10,226 nucleotides of DNA from RYN-428 sp035648595 (GCA_035648595.1 DASRLH010000028.1:1-10226), one strand, 5' to 3'. Positions 1 to 6,322 are shown, counted from the stretch's first letter. The notes: generated by a model not told the origin, from the sequence alone. Translations and numbers: made by a program.

Positions 1-1677
1 CTCAGCGCATTGCCGACCGCGACCACCGGCGTCAATTACGTGGTGGAAGGGACCACCACCGGGACCACGTCCGCGAGCAGCGAAACGTTTCATTATGGTG
101 ACGGGACGAGCAGTACGGTCGCCAGCCCTACGAATCCGCAGGCCGCAACCCATGCGTATAGTCCGCCGACCACGCCGTACACCTACACGCCCACGGCGTC
201 CTTGACGCCCAGCGGAGGGACCGCCATCAGCGAGCCGCTCACCCTCGACTCAAGGTTCGGGAGCAGCCCGACCTATAGCGGAAAAGAACTCGTCAACTCC
301 TACGGCAACACCAGCGCCTCCAACGGCGGGACGGCGATGACGGTCGACAGCGCAGGGAACATCTACGTTGTCGCGCCTTACGACCAGACAACCACCACCG
401 CGCAATTCGCGCTGACGCGATTCACCAGCACTGGGGCGTTGGACACGACTTTCAACACCACTGGGACCGCCACCATCAGCTTCGACTCGGGGAAGGACGT
501 GCCGGTCGCGGTGGCGATTGATAATTCCGGGAATATCGTCGTCGCCGGAAACTGCTCGACCGGGTTCGCCGTGGCAAGGTTCCTCTCAACCGGGTCGAAA
601 GACACATACTTCGGCCCCAATCTCAACGGAACTTTTTCCAATTTCCAGTCCGGCACCTGCACCGGGATGATCGTCGACACCAACGACAACATCGTTCTTT
701 CCGGGTCCACGGGATCGTCCGGGTTCGTCGCGGTTCGGGTGACAAATACCGGTGCGGTCGATGCGACCTTCGGCACCAGCGGCGTGAAGGCCGTCAGCTT
801 CCCTTGTTCCAGCAGCGCCACCGCCACTTGCATCGTGCAGGAGAACTTCGGAAGCGACGATTACATCCTGGGCGGAGTGTCGTGCAACACTTCCTACAAC
901 CAGACGGTTTTCGCCCTCGCCGCTCTCAGCGACGGCAATGGCGCCCTCGACACCACCGGCTTCGGCTCAAGTGGCCTGGTCCAAACCAGGTTCAGTAGCT
1001 GCTCAGGCGCAAGCGCGGTGGCCTACGCCCTGGTCTCTGATGGCACCAACGACCGCATCATCGCCGCCGGAGAGGCCAGCTCGGGCGGGGGTAATGCCTT
1101 CGGCATCGCCGTCTACACCAGCAGCGGAGCGCCGGATACCACCTTCAACAGCACGGGATTGAAAATGGTCGGCATCGGCACCGGCGCCATCGCCTACGGC
1201 GTCGATCTGCAAAGTGACGGGCAGATCGTGGCGGCGGGGTACGCCACGGGCGCGGGCGGATTCACGGGCACCGGCAACGACTTCGCCGTCGTGCGCATGA
1301 GCGGCAGCAGCGGAGCCCTGGATTCCAACTTCGGAAGCAGCGGAATCGCCGTCACCGACTTCGCCGCCGGCAGCGACACCGCGTACGGCGTGAAGTTCGA
1401 CTACAACGACAACGAGATCGTCGCTGGCGGCAATGGCGGCGGGAAAATGGCCATTGCCCGCTATCTCGCCGACAACTATGTGACCGTCAACGCGGCGGGA
1501 GGATTTGCGCCGGGCCTGGCGACGCGCAAGAACGCGGTCGCGACGAATCCGCTTGCAGCGACGGCCGTTGCGCCTACGCTGGCCAATAATGCCGTCGCGG
1601 TGGATCCCCTCGACTCGCTGGACCCCACCGCCGCGACCGGCGCCGGGGACATTCTATCGGCGGCCCTGGGCCGATGA
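1..1677 (+). CDS. Delta-60 repeat / PKD-like surface protein (5' end outside window)
   Basis: The reading frame is open at base 1 (first codons CTC AGC GCA), so the true start and any signal peptide lie upstream. Counting residues from the TTG at position 10, residues ~8-75 look like a PKD/Ig-like domain (FHYGDGT, then ATHAYSPPTTPYTYT). From ~130 to ~490 there are about six degenerate repeats of the delta-60 type: an F-A-(L/V)-(A/T)-R strand, GALDTTF, G..G, an aspartate-rich turn such as DNSGNIVVAG, then the next repeat. Examples start near 133, 186, 239, 364 and 424. Such repeats are thought to form a beta-propeller on secreted or surface proteins. The protein is very rich in Ser, Thr and Gly. 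The C-terminal ~50 residues are Ala/Pro/Thr-rich low complexity, with no sorting motif I recognise. The stop codon overlaps the next gene's start (ATGA), suggesting translational coupling with a glycosyltransferase. The family call is good; the ligand or role is unknown. Confidence 0.85.
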   Translation, partial: LSALPTATTGVNYVVEGTTTGTTSASSETFHYGDGTSSTVASPTNPQAATHAYSPPTTPYTYTPTASLTPSGGTAISEPLTLDSRFGSSPTYSGKELVNSYGNTSASNGGTAMTVDSAGNIYVVAPYDQTTTTAQFALTRFTSTGALDTTFNTTGTATISFDSGKDVPVAVAIDNSGNIVVAGNCSTGFAVARFLSTGSKDTYFGPNLNGTFSNFQSGTCTGMIVDTNDNIVLSGSTGSSGFVAVRVTNTGAVDATFGTSGVKAVSFPCSSSATATCIVQENFGSDDYILGGVSCNTSYNQTVFALAALSDGNGALDTTGFGSSGLVQTRFSSCSGASAVAYALVSDGTNDRIIAAGEASSGGGNAFGIAVYTSSGAPDTTFNSTGLKMVGIGTGAIAYGVDLQSDGQIVAAGYATGAGGFTGTGNDFAVVRMSGSSGALDSNFGSSGIAVTDFAAGSDTAYGVKFDYNDNEIVAGGNGGGKMAIARYLADNYVTVNAAGGFAPGLATRKNAVATNPLAATAVAPTLANNAVAVDPLDSLDPTAATGAGDILSAALGR

Positions 1678-2396
1678 GCGGCGCGCCGAACATGATAAAC
1701 GTGGGGCCGTCGGCGCGCCCCGATTGCGATGGGAAGCAATTGCAGTCGGCGGCGCTTGCGGTGGCTCAGGCGCCGCAAGATGCGCGGGCGCGGATTCGGC
1801 TGGCCGCGCGGCTGTGTGCCGCGAAGCGGCCCGCCGAGGCGATGGAGCATTTGATCGCGGCACTGCGCCTCGACGGAAAAATCCCCGACATTCATAACAA
1901 CATGGGGGTTGCGCTGCGGCAGATGCGCCGCGACCGCGAAGCGGTTTTTGCGTTCAATAACGCCATCCGTCTTGCGCCCCATTTCGCCAACGCCCACTTC
2001 AATCTGGCCAACACGCTGCGCGCATTGGGCCGGATTGATGAGTCGATCGCATCGTATCGGCGCGTCGTGGAATTGCGCGAGCCATTCGCCGACGCGCACG
2101 CCGGTCTGTCCGATGCGCTGGCGATGCAGGGGAACCAGGAGGAGGCGATCGCCCACATGCGGCGTGCCGTCGAACTGTCCCCCATGACGCCGCCCGCCAC
2201 GCCGATCTGCTTTACACGCTGTACTACTCATCACGATCAACTCCGGAGTTGCTGTTGCGCGAGGCCAGCGAATGGGCGCGCCGCCATGCGAATATCCGTC
2301 CGATGCCAACCGTTCATCGTGATCGAACTCCCGGCCAGCCGCTGCGCATCGGCTATCTATCGCCGGACTTCCGCGCTCATACGATCGCCCACCTGA
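1674..2396 (+). CDS. TPR-domain N-terminal part of a GT41-type glycosyltransferase (frame broken at ~2183)
   Basis: This frame starts at an ATG overlapping the previous stop by 4 bases. Residues ~37-170 contain four tetratricopeptide repeats, e.g. IPDIHNNMGVALRQM...NAIRLAP, FANAHFNLANTLRAL...VVELREP and FADAHAGLSDALAMQ...RAVELSP. After VELSP the frame degenerates into unrelated residues (MTPPATPICFTRCTTHH) until a stop at 2396. From 2183 the -1 frame instead encodes HDAARHADLLYTLYYSS, the usual linker between the TPRs and catalytic half of bacterial O-GlcNAc-transferase-like proteins. The natural product is therefore probably one ~575-aa protein covering 1674-3400, and the part of this ORF after 2183 is probably not real. 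TPRs in this family bind the acceptor protein. Whether the break is a genuine mutation, a sequence error or recoding cannot be told here. Confidence 0.8.
   Translation: MSGAPNMINVGPSARPDCDGKQLQSAALAVAQAPQDARARIRLAARLCAAKRPAEAMEHLIAALRLDGKIPDIHNNMGVALRQMRRDREAVFAFNNAIRLAPHFANAHFNLANTLRALGRIDESIASYRRVVELREPFADAHAGLSDALAMQGNQEEAIAHMRRAVELSPMTPPATPICFTRCTTHHDQLRSCCCARPANGRAAMRISVRCQPFIVIELPASRCASAIYRRTSALIRSPT
2179..2183 (+). other. Frameshift point: C5 run between TPR and catalytic frames
   Basis: The zero-frame reads CTG TCC CCC ATG ACG; the catalytic frame reads CCC CAT GAC GCC GCC. Adding one C to the run, or slipping back one base on CCC, gives the same product, LSPHDAARHADLLYTL, which joins the two halves smoothly. 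A homopolymer run is a common place for both replication slippage and sequencing error. Confidence 0.65.
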
Positions 2397-3400
2397 TCGA
2401 GCCGATCCTGCGATGCCACGACCGCTCGCGGTTCGAGGTTTATTGCTACTCATCGGTAGAGCGCCCTGATGCCGTGACCGCGCGGTTTCGCGGGTTGGCC
2501 GACACATGGCGGGACGTGAACGGCATATCCGACGATGAAGCCGCCGAGATGATCCGCGCCGACGGGATCGACATTCTCGTCGAGTTGGCCGGGCACATGG
2601 CCGCGAATCGCCTGCTGGTGCTGGCGCGGCGGCCCGCGCCGATTCAGGTGCAGCTTGGATACGCCGGGACAACCGGCATGACGGCAGTGGATTACCGGAT
2701 CACCGATTGGCACAGCGATCCGCCGGGAACCGAGCAATATTACACGGAGCGGCTCATCCGTCTGCCGCACTGCGCGTGGCCGTATCAGCCCTCGGCGGAT
2801 AGCCGGGCGGTCGGCGCGCTGCCGGCGCTGGCCGCCGGGCATGTGACGTTTGGGAATCTCAATAAGGCGGTGAAGATCAGCGACGGGGCGGCGGCAGTGT
2901 CGGGCCGCGTATTGGCGGGAGTTCCCGGCTCGCGGCTTGTGCTGCTCTCCCCGGCGGACAATCGCGGACTGCTGGAGAAGATGGCGCGCCACGGCATCCC
3001 GCCCGACCGCCTTGAGCTCGTGCCGCCTCGCCCGCGCGCCGAGTATCTGGAATTGTTCAACCGCATCGACATCGCGCTCGATCCGTTCCCCTACAACGGC
3101 GACACCACCACCTGCGACGGGCTGTGGATGGGCGTGCCGTTGATTACCCTCGCCGGCCCGTCGGTCGTTTCCCGGCGCGGCGCATGCTATCTGGCGGGCG
3201 TGGGACTGTCGGAGCTTGCCGCGCAAAATGATGAGGAGTACGTCGCCAAAGCCGTCGGGCTGGCTGGCGACTTGCATCATCTGGCGGCTATTCGCAAGTC
3301 GTTGCGGGATCGCATGGGAGGCTCGCCGATAACCGACGGGCGCGGTTACACCGCGAGCCTTGAAGCCGCGATATGTGAGATTTCAGCGACGGGCAAATGA
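2249..3400 (+). CDS. GT41 (O-GlcNAc transferase/SPINDLY-like) catalytic domain, continuation of the TPR gene
   Basis: The ORF is given from its first possible in-frame start (TTG), but the frame is open and protein-like from 2183, so it is most likely the C-terminal half of the preceding TPR gene rather than a separate gene. Residues (from 2249): RIGYLSPDFRAHTIAH (33-48), with His44 at the position of the conserved active-site-region histidine; DGIDILVELAGH (105-116); GYAGTTGMTAVDYRITD (138-154); FGNLNKAVKISD (201-212), whose Lys209 matches the UDP-contacting lysine; and DIALDPFPYNGDTTTCDGLWMGVP (274-297), the sugar-nucleotide-binding loop. All hallmark segments are intact, so the domain could be active if joined to its TPRs. 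The enzyme would transfer a sugar from a UDP-sugar to Ser/Thr of a protein in the cytoplasm. The upstream Ser/Thr-rich surface protein is an obvious candidate acceptor (inference). The gene ends 68 bases from the convergent serB. Confidence 0.85.
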   Translation: MLLREASEWARRHANIRPMPTVHRDRTPGQPLRIGYLSPDFRAHTIAHLIEPILRCHDRSRFEVYCYSSVERPDAVTARFRGLADTWRDVNGISDDEAAEMIRADGIDILVELAGHMAANRLLVLARRPAPIQVQLGYAGTTGMTAVDYRITDWHSDPPGTEQYYTERLIRLPHCAWPYQPSADSRAVGALPALAAGHVTFGNLNKAVKISDGAAAVSGRVLAGVPGSRLVLLSPADNRGLLEKMARHGIPPDRLELVPPRPRAEYLELFNRIDIALDPFPYNGDTTTCDGLWMGVPLITLAGPSVVSRRGACYLAGVGLSELAAQNDEEYVAKAVGLAGDLHHLAAIRKSLRDRMGGSPITDGRGYTASLEAAICEISATGK

Positions 3401-3468
3401 GGAGCATTAACGTATCGAGGTGTGATCCCGACGGCGCGGCCGGACGTAAACAATTGCCCGGATATCCG

Positions 3469-4716
3469 CTACTTCGCTCCCGCGCCGTCGCCTTCGAGGA
3501 GGTCGCGGTCGCGGACGCCGATCAGGTAGAGGATCGAATCGAGGCCCAGGGTGGATATTTTGTGCCGCGCGCTCTGCGCGACCATCGGCTTGGCGTGAAA
3601 GGCAATCCCCAGCCCGGCGGCCGCGAGCATCGGCAGGTCGTTGGCGCCATCCCCCACCGCGATCGTCTGCTGCAGCGCGATGTTCTCCTGGGCGGCGATC
3701 TCCTCCAGCAACTGCGCCTTGCGGCCGGCGTTGATGATCTCGCCTTTCACGCGGCCTGTCATCAGCCCATTCTCAATCTCCAGGTCATTGGTGCGGACAT
3801 AATCGATGCCCAGTTTCTTTTGCAGATAATGCCCGAAAAACGCGAAGCCGCCGGAGATGATGGCGGTCTTGTAGCCGAAGCTCTTGAGAGCCGCCACGAG
3901 CCGCTCGGCGCCTTCGGTCATGTTCAGGCGCCCGGCGACGCGATGCAGCGTGGATTGCGGCAATCCCTTGAGCAGCGCGACGCGCTGGGTGAGCGATTGG
4001 TTGAAATCAAGCTCGCCGCGCATGGCGGCTTCGGTGATGGCGGCGACTTTCTCGTAGACGCCCGCCTCCCGCGCCAATTCGTCGATCACCTCGTGCGCAA
4101 TGAGCGTCGAATCCATGTCGAAGGCGACGAGCCGGCGGATACGCCGGTAGATGTTGTCGCGCTGCCAGGCGATGTCCACCGGATGCTCGCGCGTGGCCTG
4201 CATCAGCGCGGCACGCAGGGCATCCTCGTCCGTCGGCTGGCCGCGGATGGAAAATTCGACGCACGCCCGGCGCGGCCGGCCATCGTCGATCCTCGGCGGA
4301 CGGCCCGAAAGCCGGGTGATGATGTCGATGTTCATTCCCTGGCCCGCGATGACGGACGCCACCGCCGACAGATGTTCCGCCGAAAGCCGCCGCGCCAGCA
4401 GCGTGAGGATATAGCGCGGCTTGCCCTGGCGTTTCACCCAGGCATCGTATTGATCATCATCCACCGGCGTGACGCGCAGGCGCAGGTCGCCGTGGTGTGC
4501 CGTGAACAGCAAATCCTTGAGCACCGAAGTCGATTCCACTTCCCTAGGAATCCGCACCAGCATCCCCAGGAGCAGCGTTTTATGGATGACGGTCTGGTTG
4601 ATGTCGAGAATCTCGATGCGCTGCTGTCCGAGAATCTCCGCGAGCGACGCGGTGATGCCCGGCCGGTCTTCGCCGGTGACATGGAGCAGGAGGATGGACT
4701 GCGTGGGCGCGGCCAA
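3469..4716 (-). CDS. serB: Phosphoserine phosphatase SerB with two N-terminal ACT domains
   Basis: HAD-family enzyme for the last step of serine biosynthesis (O-phosphoserine to serine plus phosphate), cytoplasmic and Mg-dependent. Counted in the open frame from 4767, two ACT domains lie at ~25-100 (ILLLHVTGEDRPGITASLAEIL) and ~118-200. The HAD core has motif I DMDST (217-221), SGG (305-307), motif III Lys350 (AGRKAQLL) and motif IV GDGAND (372-377), so the catalytic set is complete. The N-terminus is problematic: the frame extends up to a TTG at 4767, but that codon lies in a terminator hairpin. No ATG is in frame before the ACT domain. I place the start at TTG 4716 (LAAPTQSILLLHV). Alternatively, ATG at 4726 gives MPGLAAPTQS if the C4 run at 4720-4723 (minus strand) were C3. 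No convincing Shine-Dalgarno is seen. Expression may be leaderless, because TACAAT (minus strand 4731-4726) resembles a -10 box. Confidence 0.93.
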   Translation of the reverse strand: MAAPTQSILLLHVTGEDRPGITASLAEILGQQRIEILDINQTVIHKTLLLGMLVRIPREVESTSVLKDLLFTAHHGDLRLRVTPVDDDQYDAWVKRQGKPRYILTLLARRLSAEHLSAVASVIAGQGMNIDIITRLSGRPPRIDDGRPRRACVEFSIRGQPTDEDALRAALMQATREHPVDIAWQRDNIYRRIRRLVAFDMDSTLIAHEVIDELAREAGVYEKVAAITEAAMRGELDFNQSLTQRVALLKGLPQSTLHRVAGRLNMTEGAERLVAALKSFGYKTAIISGGFAFFGHYLQKKLGIDYVRTNDLEIENGLMTGRVKGEIINAGRKAQLLEEIAAQENIALQQTIAVGDGANDLPMLAAAGLGIAFHAKPMVAQSARHKISTLGLDSILYLIGVRDRDLLEGDGAGAK

Positions 4717-4748
4717 GCCGGGGCATTGTAGAGAAGATGGCAACAATA

Positions 4749-4786
4749 AAAACGCCTCGCGACGCAAAGCGTCCGCGAGGCGTTTT
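4749..4786 (-). terminator. Bidirectional intrinsic terminator downstream of ssrA 3' end
   Basis: The left arm (4749-4765, AAAACGCCTCGCGACGC) pairs with the right arm 4769-4786 around an AAA loop, giving about 17 bp with one bulged C at 4774. The minus-strand read-out continues into TTTTTATTG, and the plus-strand one ends in TTTT. It begins 3 nt beyond the tmRNA discriminator base, the normal position for an ssrA terminator. It separates ssrA from serB, so serB needs its own promoter. Confidence 0.85.
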
Positions 4787-4788
4787 CA

Positions 4789-4977
4789 GTGGAGGCGGGG
4801 GGAATTGAACCCCCGTCCGAACACAGGGAAAACAGTGTTGTAAGTGGTGGCGGTGTGCGCCATTCGGTGCGCGATTTGGAAATTGCCGAAATATCGTCCG
4901 CCTGGGCGGCGCTGCCCGCCGCTACACGCGCGGCCATCCTGCAAATGATCCGGCGCCACGTCCGGCCCGCGAAATAA
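4789..4977 (+). pseudogene. Short ORF starting inside the att fragment; possible detached C-terminal tail of an element protein
   Basis: A 62-codon frame begins at GTG 4789 within the tmRNA fragment. Its first ~20 residues (EAGGIEPPSEHRENSVV) are simply the reverse read of the tmRNA 3' end and should not be taken as protein design. The following segment, DLEIAEISSAWAALPAATRA then AILQMIRR, has a convincing amphipathic, coding-like character, ends at TAA and is followed 17 bases later by an intrinsic terminator. I infer it is the 3' end of a gene whose 5' part sits at the far end of the element and is separated by integration. I recall similar acidic-Trp-LP-aliphatic tails on Planctomycetota proteins near integration sites, but cannot verify this here. 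It could be untranslated in the integrated state. Confidence 0.4.
4790..4821 (-). ncRNA. ssrA: tmRNA (ssrA) 3'-end fragment, probable attachment site of the element
   Basis: On the minus strand the sequence reads TTCGGAC (4821-4815), a T-stem GGGGG (4814-4810), a T-loop TTCAATT, the T-stem CCCCC (4802-4798), a 7-nt acceptor strand CGCCTCC (4797-4791) and discriminator A (4790). CCA is not encoded (CTG follows). TTCGGACG before GGGTTCAA is typical of bacterial tmRNA 3' ends and is shared with the E. coli sequence as I recall it. A matching 5' acceptor strand (GG.GGCG) with GGATTCGAC, and a tag-peptide region, would be expected within ~400 bases to the right on this strand; I see none. The fragment is therefore the displaced 3' end left by integration into ssrA. 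The intact ssrA should lie at the other end of the element, outside the window. The homology may extend a few bases past 4821. Confidence 0.7.
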
Positions 4978-4994
4978 TCGCCTCGACCCTCCCG

Positions 4995-5021
4995 ACCCGG
5001 CCCATTCGAGGCCGGGTTTTT
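4995..5021 (+). terminator. Intrinsic terminator
   Basis: The stem CCCGGCC (4996-5002) pairs with GGCCGGG (5010-5016) around a 7-nt loop and is followed by T5 (5017-5021). An extra A-T pair (4995/5017) can form. It sits 17 bases after the stop of the short att-borne ORF, supporting that ORF's C-terminal part as genuinely expressed at some stage. It also insulates the element's first gene from read-through across the junction. Confidence 0.8.
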
Positions 5022-5031
5022 CATGCGCGGG

Positions 5032-5054
5032 CAGAAAAATAAAATTATTTTCTG
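5032..5054. repeat. AT-rich inverted repeat
   Basis: CAGAAAA(A)TAA pairs with TTATTTTCTG across a 2-nt centre, about 10 bp with a single bulged A. It stands out as the most AT-rich patch in the otherwise GC-rich first 200 bases of the element. It could be an operator, an integrase/excisionase arm site or chance structure. It lies in the ~200-base gap between 4977 and the first HTH gene. Confidence 0.35.
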
Positions 5055-5097
5055 TCTCAATTGGTGTCACCCATTCCCATTGATCCCCAATCCAAGA

Positions 5098-5128
5098 TTG
5101 CCCCTATCGCAGTCCCTTTGCATATACA
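5098..5128 (+). promoter_or_regulatory. Weak candidate promoter for the HTH gene
   Basis: TTGCCC (5098-5103) and TATACA (5123-5128) are separated by 19 bases, 49 bases ahead of the first plausible start codon. Spacing and -35 match are poor. It is offered only because no better pair is seen in the gap. Confidence 0.2.
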
Positions 5129-5177
5129 GAAATGCGCGGTAAACCGCCGCCGTCAAGTGTGTTTCAAGGTACTTTCA

Positions 5178-5414
5178 ATGAAAGGCAGGCAGTATATGGC
5201 AGCGGCAAAATTCATCGACCAAGGCTATGCGATCTTGGACAGGAAAGAGGCGGCGGCGTTTCTCCGCTGTTCAGACCGCAAGCTTTGGGGGCTCACCAAC
5301 GACGGCACGGTCAAGTGCATCAAGATCGGCTACAGCGTTCGATACGACCGCCGCGACCTGATGGCCTACATCGACTCGCTGCGCGGCGTGGCGACTGAGG
5401 CAGCCGCCAAGTGA
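5178..5414 (+). CDS. Excisionase/AlpA-like helix-turn-helix DNA-binding protein
   Basis: A 78-aa protein from ATG 5178, preceded by AAGG eight bases upstream. ATG 5196, preceded by AAGGCAGG at six bases, is an equally good start giving 72 aa. The frame is open further upstream to 5061, but that stretch is not protein-like. Residues ~18-68 form a MerR-type winged HTH of the excisionase family: YAILDRKEAAAFLRCSDRKL (helix-turn-helix), then GTVKCIKIGYSVRYDRRDLM (wing), ending AYIDSLR. Such proteins act as recombination directionality factors or as AlpA-type activators in prophages and satellites. Its position as the first gene inside the att site fits an Xis or early regulator role. It reads away from the junction, 52 bases ahead of the next gene. 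Confidence 0.8.
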   Translation: MKGRQYMAAAKFIDQGYAILDRKEAAAFLRCSDRKLWGLTNDGTVKCIKIGYSVRYDRRDLMAYIDSLRGVATEAAAK

Positions 5415-5466
5415 CCGCCTTGGGAACGACACGCCAAAAGACAACCCACGATAGGAGAACAGACCA

Positions 5467-5889
5467 ATGGAAAACCCGAAACTTACAGCTGATTTTGTCA
5501 TTCGCATGGCAATGGTCGTCCGCGCCAAGGAAGAGGCTGGCGAATCAATCGACACCATTTCCGCCGACATGCTGGACGCGCTGAGGCGAGTGGCGTATGG
5601 GCAACTGTCGGCCAAGATTTATGTCCTTAGCCTGGGGTGGGCCCATTGGTCTAGGTCGGTAAGCGCAATAAGCCGGTTGGTGCTTCCAGACCAGGAACGC
5701 ATCGCGGAAAACGGATACCTCGATATCTTTAATTTGGAAGAGGCTACAACGCGCCGAATCCCAATAACAGAGATAACGTTGAAACAACTGAAACAGGCAA
5801 TCGACGACAACGGCCACCTTCGATCCATTTTGGAGCAGGAAAATTGGTTGCGATCCCGCGCGGTGGGGCCGTCGCGGAGCAATAGATGA
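5467..5889 (+). CDS. Hypothetical protein, 140 aa
   Basis: The start is well supported by AGGAGA nine bases before ATG 5467. I do not recognise the family. The protein is soluble, with no signal peptide or membrane segment. The N-terminal half (MENPKLTADFVIRMAMVVRA... ISADMLDALRRVAYGQLSAKIY) is predicted mostly helical. The middle has a Trp-containing stretch (LSLGWAHWSRS). The C-terminal third (ITEITLKQLKQAIDDNGHLR) looks helical and possibly coiled, followed by a basic tail. It shares 4 bases with the next gene (ATGA), so the two are probably translated together. It is likely an accessory regulator or host/phage-interaction factor, but no function can be assigned. Confidence 0.7.
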   Translation: MENPKLTADFVIRMAMVVRAKEEAGESIDTISADMLDALRRVAYGQLSAKIYVLSLGWAHWSRSVSAISRLVLPDQERIAENGYLDIFNLEEATTRRIPITEITLKQLKQAIDDNGHLRSILEQENWLRSRAVGPSRSNR

Positions 5890-6206
5890 GCATCACCACC
5901 AAGCCCATGACTGCCGGCGAACTGGTTCAACAGGATGCCCGCCGGCGCCGGCCGAGGGCCGTGAAGCCGTGGAAGTGGAACGCCCGCGACCGCACCCTTG
6001 GGTATGGCGGATATCAACTTGACCTGGGTGCGGTTCAAAACAGCGCGCAGATTTTGGATTGGATCATGCAAGTTAGCGACAAGCCGTGGGCCTCGCCGGC
6101 GGTTGTTGTCGCGCTGCTGGAATCGCTGCGGTCGATCCTCGATCCACAAGCGAACTTCTGTTCGGGCGGGCGCGAACCTCACACCCTCGATCCGCCAGCA
6201 AAATAA
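5886..6206 (+). CDS. Hypothetical protein, 106 aa
   Basis: Starts at an ATG overlapping the previous stop (ATGA). It has a basic N-terminal segment (QQDARRRRPRAVKPWKWNAR), then a compact domain YGGYQLDLGAVQNSAQILDW ... KPWASPAVVVALLESLRSIL, ending with LDPQANFCSGG. The domain resembles small conserved proteins of mobile elements that I cannot name, so no function is assigned. The Arg/Lys-rich start could bind nucleic acid. The last ~12 residues look unstructured. Confidence 0.65.
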   Translation: MSITTKPMTAGELVQQDARRRRPRAVKPWKWNARDRTLGYGGYQLDLGAVQNSAQILDWIMQVSDKPWASPAVVVALLESLRSILDPQANFCSGGREPHTLDPPAK

Positions 6207-6259
6207 TTTTCGCCGGAAATGTTTCACGCGCGGGCCGCGAGCTTCGATCTTGCTTGTGT

Positions 6260-6304
6260 GCCAATCACACGGCAGGCGGTGAACCGCGTAGGCGAGTGAT
6301 TGGC
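6260..6304. repeat. Inverted repeat with nested hairpin upstream of small HTH gene
   Basis: GCCAATCAC (6260-6268) is perfectly inverted as GTGATTGGC (6296-6304). Inside lies a second small hairpin, GCGG (6276-6279) with CCGC (6284-6287). It ends 18 bases before ATG 6323. Plausible roles are an operator for the adjacent HTH protein or a structured 5' leader. It has no U-tract, so it is not an intrinsic terminator. Confidence 0.5.
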
Positions 6305-6322
6305 TTGAGCCTGGAGCACGCC

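Noticed and set aside
2178..2186. Classical -1 programmed frameshift heptamer in the GT41 gene
   Set aside because: The zero-frame codons TCC CCC ATG do not form X-XXY-YYZ, and no strong downstream stem or pseudoknot is evident by eye. Only single-codon slippage on CCC is possible, and a base change is simpler.
1476..2672. 398-codon minus-strand ORF
   Set aside because: Arg/Pro-rich shadow of the delta-60 and TPR/GT41 genes, with no domain signal.
2450..3280. 276-codon minus-strand ORF
   Set aside because: Antisense to the GT41 catalytic domain; composition typical of a frame shadow.
3459..3468. CGGATATCCG palindrome between the convergent genes as a terminator
   Set aside because: Only 10 bp with no loop and no following T-run on either strand.
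3397..4731. 444-codon plus-strand ORF opposite serB
   Set aside because: It is the antisense shadow of serB in GC-rich DNA. Its translation has no recognisable motif, while the minus strand has complete ACT and HAD motifs.
4790..5150. Complete tmRNA gene on the minus strand
   Set aside because: No 5' acceptor strand with GGATTCGAC and no tag-peptide frame within ~360 bases. That interval instead holds a plus-strand ORF tail, a terminator and the HTH gene leader.
6086..6322. Upstream extension of the small MerR-like gene
   Set aside because: It overlaps the previous gene, crosses the inverted repeat and reads as Cys/Arg/Ser noise. ATG 6323 has a good ribosome site.
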